Assembly (NCBI GenBank): GCA_964464925.1
Contig: CAYXLI010000010.1
Span: 124,001-188,000, forward strand
Source of the DNA: CAYXLI01 sp964464925
GTDB lineage: Bacteria; Acidobacteriota; Terriglobia; Bryobacterales; Bryobacteraceae
Length of the DNA stretch: 64,000 bases
Reading direction: 5' to 3'
The position numbers and the translations under genes were made by a program. The first letter of the stretch is position 1. Every line of letters starts with the position of its first letter. Positions 59,759 to 64,000 of this stretch are shown one piece after another. A model generated the notes under the pieces. That model had not been told where the DNA came from. It worked only from the letters and a program-made list of their open reading frames with translations, and did no database searches.

Positions 59759-61146
59759 TTCTCTACTACGAAGCTATCAACTTCCTCGCCCGTTTCGGAG
59801 ATCTGCTTCACGGACAACTTCCGTCCGGTCACCTCCACCCTTGTCAGGGAATGCGTGCGCGCCACGAATTTCGCGGTGAATGGCTGCCATGTTTGCGGCA
59901 AATCCTGTTGCTCCGGGTTGTACAAACCGGCTCCGCCCGCGCCCGTCACCAGGTAGATGACCCCCTTTGGATGCGTATCTTTTGTGCCATCGTAGTCACG
60001 GTCCAGGGTCCAATCGCCCGGTAGCAGCCCTTTTTCGTCGGCCGCGGGCTGCTTGGGCACGAACGTGAGCGGAAACGTGCGCTGGTAATTGTGCACATGT
60101 CCCGCGAACACGATATCCACCTTGAGTTTCTCGAATACGGGAGAAAGAATGCGCATCCATTGATCGGTGAAATGGGACTGGGACGAGTTGAAGCCGGGGT
60201 GATGAAAGCTGACGAATCGCCACGTCGCGCCTTTGGCGCTTTCCAGATCCTTCTCCACCCAATCCACCAGTTTCTTGCTCGTCCAGTCCACAACCTTGTT
60301 GGAGTCGATCACCGTCCAGTGTGCATCTCCATAATCGAACGAGAAGTCTGTCATCTGCGGATAACCGGAGGCGCCCTGTAGAAACGCTGTCTGATCTTCC
60401 TGTGCGCCCTTCAGCGGCGGGGCACTCTTCTCGCCCGTTTCTGTCAATGGTCCATTTAGCGGCTGGCGCCAGTAGTAAAAGTAAGCGAGTCCATCCGGAT
60501 ATTTATCGAAATCTGTCGTGGCGAAATCGTGGTTACCTCCGGCTGCGATGAACAGAGTCGAGCGTAGGAGAGGCACTCCCGCATCCGACTTCGTCTCGGC
60601 GTTGTAAACGGGAAAGAATTTCTCCCGGTATTCGGAGATCCGCCCCCGGCTGTACACGATATCGCCCGGAATCATGACGAAATCCGGGTTCTGCTGCAAT
60701 GTCTGTTGGGCGATGGCGCGTTGGCCGGGCGATCCTTGCGCACAATCGCCGAATACCACGAATCGATGATTCTGACTTGCCGGGCGCCGCGCCAGTCCGG
60801 TTCCGGTGAAGACCACTAAGTCGTTCTTCAACACCTTGTATTCGAACGTCCGGCCAGGCTTCAAATTCACCAGAGAGGCGCTCCAGACCCTGTGAGGCGC
60901 GATGTCCCGAACTCTGACCGTTCGGAATACCGGAGCTGCGGACGTCCTCCACTTCACCTCGGATTCGCTGCGATACTGCACAGACCAATTTGCCCCCGCA
61001 TCTTCGGTATGCCACACAATGGCAAGCGACTTGCGATCTGTCGCGGAATCGCCAAGCTGCAGGTACGGATCTTCAACAAAATCGGAATGCGCCGATGCGG
61101 GCGGAACTGCGCACAGTAGTGTCAATGAGAGCAGAAGTGTTTTCAT
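59755..61146 (-). CDS. Exported purple-acid-phosphatase-like metallophosphoesterase
   Basis: 463 aa. Signal peptide (KTLLLSLTLLCAVPPASA), a Fn3-like domain (DPYLQLGDSATDRKSLAIVWHTEDAGANWSVQYR), then the calcineurin-like core: VFGDCAQG, MIPGDIVYSRG, AAGGNHDF, VSFHHPGFNSSQ and VFAGHVHNYQRT, covering the five dimetal motifs. It probably releases phosphate from organic esters outside the cell. First gene of the four- to five-gene minus-strand chain. Confidence 0.9.
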   Translation of the reverse strand: MKTLLLSLTLLCAVPPASAHSDFVEDPYLQLGDSATDRKSLAIVWHTEDAGANWSVQYRSESEVKWRTSAAPVFRTVRVRDIAPHRVWSASLVNLKPGRTFEYKVLKNDLVVFTGTGLARRPASQNHRFVVFGDCAQGSPGQRAIAQQTLQQNPDFVMIPGDIVYSRGRISEYREKFFPVYNAETKSDAGVPLLRSTLFIAAGGNHDFATTDFDKYPDGLAYFYYWRQPLNGPLTETGEKSAPPLKGAQEDQTAFLQGASGYPQMTDFSFDYGDAHWTVIDSNKVVDWTSKKLVDWVEKDLESAKGATWRFVSFHHPGFNSSQSHFTDQWMRILSPVFEKLKVDIVFAGHVHNYQRTFPLTFVPKQPAADEKGLLPGDWTLDRDYDGTKDTHPKGVIYLVTGAGGAGLYNPEQQDLPQTWQPFTAKFVARTHSLTRVEVTGRKLSVKQISETGEEVDSFVVEK

Positions 61147-61229
61147 GCAAAGGGTGACAATCAGGTGAATGAAACGTCTTAGCTACGGGATACTTCCAAG
61201 CTAATATAACCTCAGGAGGAAGTTCACGT

Positions 61230-61835
61230 TTGCGAATTCTGATTCTGTTGCTGACCGCCGTCTGCGCTCTGACTGCCGGCGAGCTCCATCCGGGGGTCCA
61301 AAATGTACAGCCGGCGAAATGTTTGGGCTCTGCAGCAGCTCCGATCGTGGTGGAGCTATTCAGCGACTATCAATGTCCCGCTTGCCGGCAATTACATATG
61401 GATTCCATTCGGCCAATGGTTTCCGAATATGTGAACAGCGGAAAAGTATATCTGGTAATTCGCGATTTCCCCCTGCCGATGCACGCCTGGGCCAAGACCG
61501 CCGCGCGGTATGCGAACGCCTCCGTGCGCCTCAATAAGTTCCGTTCGGTGGACGACAAGCTCTTTGAATCGCAGTTGGAATGGTCCAATAACGGCGAGAT
61601 CGAAAAGGCTCTCTCTTCCGTTCTCAGTTCCTCGGAACTCACGAAGTTGAAGGCAATTGCAAACGAACCGAAGATTGAGGAATCCATTGCAAGTGATATC
61701 GCACTCGGCAAAAAAGCGAACCTGACCCAGACGCCCACGATGGTGATCACGTACAAAGGCCGCTCGTTTCCTGTAGCGGGTGTGGTCAGCTATCCGATTC
61801 TGAAACGGTTCCTTGACAACCTTCTCACACAGTAA
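61230..61835 (+). CDS. DsbA-like thioredoxin-fold protein
   Basis: 201 aa from a TTG start with AGGAGGA about 9 nt upstream. Signal peptide RILILLLTAVCALTAGE; active-site CPAC at residues 49-52 (LFSDYQCPACRQLHMDSIRP); cis-Pro loop in LTQTPTMVI. The family either forms or isomerises disulfides in the periplasm. It is followed, with a one-base overlap, by a MauE-like membrane protein, a probable electron-transfer partner. Confidence 0.9.
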   Translation: MRILILLLTAVCALTAGELHPGVQNVQPAKCLGSAAAPIVVELFSDYQCPACRQLHMDSIRPMVSEYVNSGKVYLVIRDFPLPMHAWAKTAARYANASVRLNKFRSVDDKLFESQLEWSNNGEIEKALSSVLSSSELTKLKAIANEPKIEESIASDIALGKKANLTQTPTMVITYKGRSFPVAGVVSYPILKRFLDNLLTQ

Positions 61836-62281
61836 TGTGGACTCGTTGGATCTCGTTCGCCGGCAGAATCGTACTCGGGCTCGTGTTCCTATATGCTGCG
61901 TATACGAAACTCAAGCAGCCGTGGCTCGTCTTCGCCATGTCGATCGATTCTTACCAGATGCTTCCCGAATGGGCGGTGCTCTCGGTAGCGCGTACGCTGC
62001 CTTGGTTCGAACTGCTGCTTGGACTGGCGCTGCTGATCGGCTATAAGCTGCGGTTCGTCGCGCTCGCCGCAACCCTCATCCTGACGGTATTCTTCGTGCT
62101 GATGCTGAGGGCCTTCGGCAAAGGCTTGGGTATCGATTGCGGCTGTTTCGGAGTCGGCGAAGCGCTCTCGGCCAAAACGCTTGCGCGCGATGGCTCCCTG
62201 CTGGCGATCGCGATCCTCACGACTGTACTTGCGTTCCGGTCTACTTCAAAAAACCGCTCTGCCGTGTCGTCTTTGAGCTGA
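61835..62281 (+). CDS. MauE/DoxX-like membrane protein
   Basis: 148 aa with four membrane helices: ISFAGRIVLGLVFLYAAYTKL, LPWFELLLGLALLIGY, FVALAATLILTVFFVLMLRAF, LLAIAILTTVLAF. The CGCFG motif between helices (GIDCGCFGVGE) is characteristic of MauE-type proteins and can carry a redox-active Cys pair. Probably reoxidises or reduces the DsbA-like partner, similar to DsbB/VKOR. Its last 41 nt overlap the convergent PhyH gene. Confidence 0.85.
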   Translation: MWTRWISFAGRIVLGLVFLYAAYTKLKQPWLVFAMSIDSYQMLPEWAVLSVARTLPWFELLLGLALLIGYKLRFVALAATLILTVFFVLMLRAFGKGLGIDCGCFGVGEALSAKTLARDGSLLAIAILTTVLAFRSTSKNRSAVSSLS

Positions 62282-63014
62282 GCTCGTCATTCCGGGCATC
62301 ATCCAGCGCCAGCACGCGCCTCATCGCCGGAGTGAGTTGTTCCACCGTTTCCGCACGCAGAAGTGCTTTCTGATATTGTTGCTGCGGCTTATCGGAACGC
62401 ACATAGAATCCGTGCAGAGCCCGCCGGTGATTCCCGGTCCGGTTTGCTGTCCCACCGTGCCATGTGTGCGCGTTCATTACGACGACCGTACCAGCTTTCC
62501 CGGTGACCAGTTCTTCCTGTGGGTGCTGTGCGTTGGGGTCCTCCAGGACTTGTTGCGGCAGCCTGCCCCATTTGTGTGAGCCAGGCACGGCCCGCAGCGC
62601 GCCGTTCTCCTGTGTGAAGTCGTCCAGCATCCAAACTGTATTGCACACGGAGTAGCCTTCTTCGTCCGGAATCAGACCCATGTCTGCGTGGAGCGGCTGC
62701 ACGCTGTCGGAATGCGGATTCGCGGATCGCGCGTTCAAACTGCTCAGCTTGAAATTCGGACCGAGCACCGCTTCCACGCGTTCGAGAATTTCAGGTATCA
62801 CGACGATTTCGCGGAACAGGGCTCCTTTGTCCACAAGGTTTGCCAGCCGGCGCGTGTTCTCTTCCTGGCGAAACTCGGAGCCCGCATTCTCGCCCTCCGC
62901 CTCGAATAGCTCTTCGATGCGGCGATTGAACTCGCTCACCTGCTCCGGACTCAGAAAGCCTTCCAGGCTGACATAGCCACGTTCCTCTAATTCGCTGCGC
63001 TCTTCGCGTGTCAT
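62241..63014 (-). CDS. Phytanoyl-CoA dioxygenase family protein
   Basis: 257 aa Fe(II)/2-oxoglutarate oxygenase. Iron ligands HxD in QPLHADMGLI and distal His in AHTWHGGTANRT; 2-oxoglutarate Arg expected in NHRRALHGFY. NTVWMLDDFTQENGALRAVPGSHKWG is the typical core. Substrate unknown. It sits just downstream of an amidohydrolase (12 nt). Confidence 0.9.
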   Translation of the reverse strand: MTREERSELEERGYVSLEGFLSPEQVSEFNRRIEELFEAEGENAGSEFRQEENTRRLANLVDKGALFREIVVIPEILERVEAVLGPNFKLSSLNARSANPHSDSVQPLHADMGLIPDEEGYSVCNTVWMLDDFTQENGALRAVPGSHKWGRLPQQVLEDPNAQHPQEELVTGKAGTVVVMNAHTWHGGTANRTGNHRRALHGFYVRSDKPQQQYQKALLRAETVEQLTPAMRRVLALDDARNDELSSKTTRQSGFLK

Positions 63015-63026
63015 CCTGACTCTAGC

Positions 63027-63944
63027 CTACGCCAGCCGGAACAGCTTGCGCCCATTCTCCCAAGTCATCTTTCGGAACGCGTCAGGACTTGCTGTGTTCT
63101 TCAACAGCGTCAGCGTTTCTCGTGCCACGCACTTGCCCGCCAGCCGGCCCGCGACCGGATTGTTCGGCTGCCCCACGCCTCCGCCCTTTCCATCCGTGCA
63201 CCCGCAATCGCTGCCGAAGATCAACTTGTCCTGATGGCGAGTCAGGAAGGCGGCCGTGAACTCCTTGTCTCGGGACAAAGCATTGTTGCCCGAGTTCGCG
63301 GATAAGTCGCCAAACAGATTCGCGTAATCGCCCAGGAGTTTGTCCGTCACGCCTCCGCGTTTCACCGGGCCGGTCGGATATGCCACATCGTTGGCATAGT
63401 CGGCGCTGATGTTGGCCCAGAACGCATCCGCATGTCCGATGAACCGGGTCTTCGGATATTTCTTCAGCATCGTTTCGAAGCGCCTGAAGCCGGTGCTGAA
63501 AACTCCCTCTCCATCAAAATGCTGCACTTCCTGGAAATGCACCAGAATAGGGACGTTCAACTCCGCTGCCAGTGCGTACATGCGCTGGAGTTCGGGCCCG
63601 TCCGCCTGCACATGGAACTTGATCTCGCCGAAACCCGAAGCGCCGTCTTTGACTGCTTTGGCGAGAATATCCGCTGCGTCGTTCTTTGTAATATCGGTGC
63701 TCGCTGCCCACTCGAAACGGCCCGGGTATTTCGCCTGAATCGCGTGCACCTGCTCGGTTGTGCCGCTGCGTGCCAGTATGATGGCATTCGAAACTCCGCA
63801 GCCTTCAAGATGCGCGAAATTCCCGTCGGTGTCACGGCGGAGATGCAGATGGATATCGAGAACCGGCCCTCCCCACTGTGGCGCCTGCGCAATAAGTGTC
63901 GGCGCCGCGGCTGCCGCCAGTAGAAACTCTCTCCGATTCATCAT
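63027..63944 (-). CDS. Exported amidohydrolase (TIM-barrel metal hydrolase)
   Basis: 305 aa. Tat-like signal MNRREFLLAAAAAPTLIAQA; then the amidohydrolase-2 barrel: VLDIHLHLRRD (HxH metal motif), GFGEIKFHVQ, VPILVHFQE (metal His), RFIGHADAFW and LIFGSDCGC (metal Asp). A lactonase or decarboxylase-type activity is likely. A second ATG follows the first directly. It is cotranscribed with the PhyH gene. Confidence 0.87.
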   Translation of the reverse strand: MMNRREFLLAAAAAPTLIAQAPQWGGPVLDIHLHLRRDTDGNFAHLEGCGVSNAIILARSGTTEQVHAIQAKYPGRFEWAASTDITKNDAADILAKAVKDGASGFGEIKFHVQADGPELQRMYALAAELNVPILVHFQEVQHFDGEGVFSTGFRRFETMLKKYPKTRFIGHADAFWANISADYANDVAYPTGPVKRGGVTDKLLGDYANLFGDLSANSGNNALSRDKEFTAAFLTRHQDKLIFGSDCGCTDGKGGGVGQPNNPVAGRLAGKCVARETLTLLKNTASPDAFRKMTWENGRKLFRLA

Positions 63945-63952
63945 GTTGCGGG

Positions 63953-64000
63953 TTACTCTATCACGAGCGAAGCAGGCGGGCGGCGGCTCTGCGGATAGGG
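63953..64000 (-). CDS. Possible C-terminal end of a gene cut by the window edge
   Basis: An open frame enters from the right edge on the minus strand and ends ...RRPPASLVIE then TAA, 8 nt before the amidohydrolase ATG. The spacing fits an operon, but 15 codons are too few to prove coding; a GATAGAGT -10-like box overlaps the same bases. Confidence 0.3.
   Translation of the reverse strand, partial: PYPQSRRPPASLVIE

Noticed and set aside
1..64000. CRISPR array, prophage or insertion sequence
   Set aside because: No regularly spaced direct repeats, no transposase, integrase or phage structural gene was seen.

Overview
The window looks like part of a draft chromosome from an Acidobacteriota bacterium, most likely of the Solibacter/Bryobacter type. 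The case rests on gene content, not on a database search: an ADOP-type MacB/FtsX permease, a very large TonB-dependent receptor with an N-terminal carboxypeptidase-regulatory domain, an exosortase/PEP-CTERM set, a DUF1080 protein, several ECF sigma factors, a futalosine-pathway menaquinone gene (mqnD) and high G+C. One run of 100 N (34012-34111) marks a scaffold gap. I see no prophage, insertion sequence or CRISPR array.

Layout. 1-10 kb: topA (cut by the window edge), dprA, a receiver/hybrid-kinase pair, a HEAT-repeat protein with mqnD, a secreted reprolysin-like metalloprotease and an XRE-cupin regulator. 10-18.5 kb: an ECF sigma factor, an RsbRD-like protein, then a six-gene minus-strand operon (ECF sigma, FecR-type transmembrane anti-sigma, two ABC ATPase/permease pairs). 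18.5-20.1 kb: YCII protein, histidine phosphatase, CAP protein and a REP-like palindrome. 20.1-27.1 kb: a compact nine-gene histidine operon (hisI-G-D-C-HAD-B-H-F-A) preceded by a His-rich leader peptide, an antiterminator pairing and an intrinsic terminator, a textbook attenuator read directly from the sequence. 27.3-34 kb: TonB receptor, small basic exported protein, bifunctional (p)ppGpp enzyme and DUF971 protein. 34-46 kb: a PEP-CTERM substrate, aldo/keto reductase, TPR protein, accD, a membrane TIM-barrel hydrolase, epsI and exosortase, an S55 protease with a beta-propeller partner, and DUF1080. 46-54 kb: ADOP permease, rlmB, a class A beta-lactamase placed 7 nt behind a tRNA-Leu gene, an FAD oxidoreductase, and a three-gene operon of two HtrA-like proteases without signal peptides plus a LuxR-type regulator with a degenerate receiver. 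54-64 kb: lipoprotein, DUF465 protein, a minus-strand chain (phosphoesterase, secreted TPR protein, MFS transporter, glycosyltransferase, GNAT acetyltransferase), a DsbA/MauE redox pair, PhyH oxygenase and amidohydrolase.

Genes are packed tightly: 1-4 nt start/stop overlaps within operons and several convergent 3' overlaps. Many genes that head transcription units lack a Shine-Dalgarno sequence and have a -10-like box only 6-12 nt before the start codon, which suggests common leaderless transcription. The strongest finds are the his attenuator, the rel gene with no canonical start codon, the tRNA-Leu/beta-lactamase arrangement, the sigma/FecR/double-ABC operon and the double HtrA operon.
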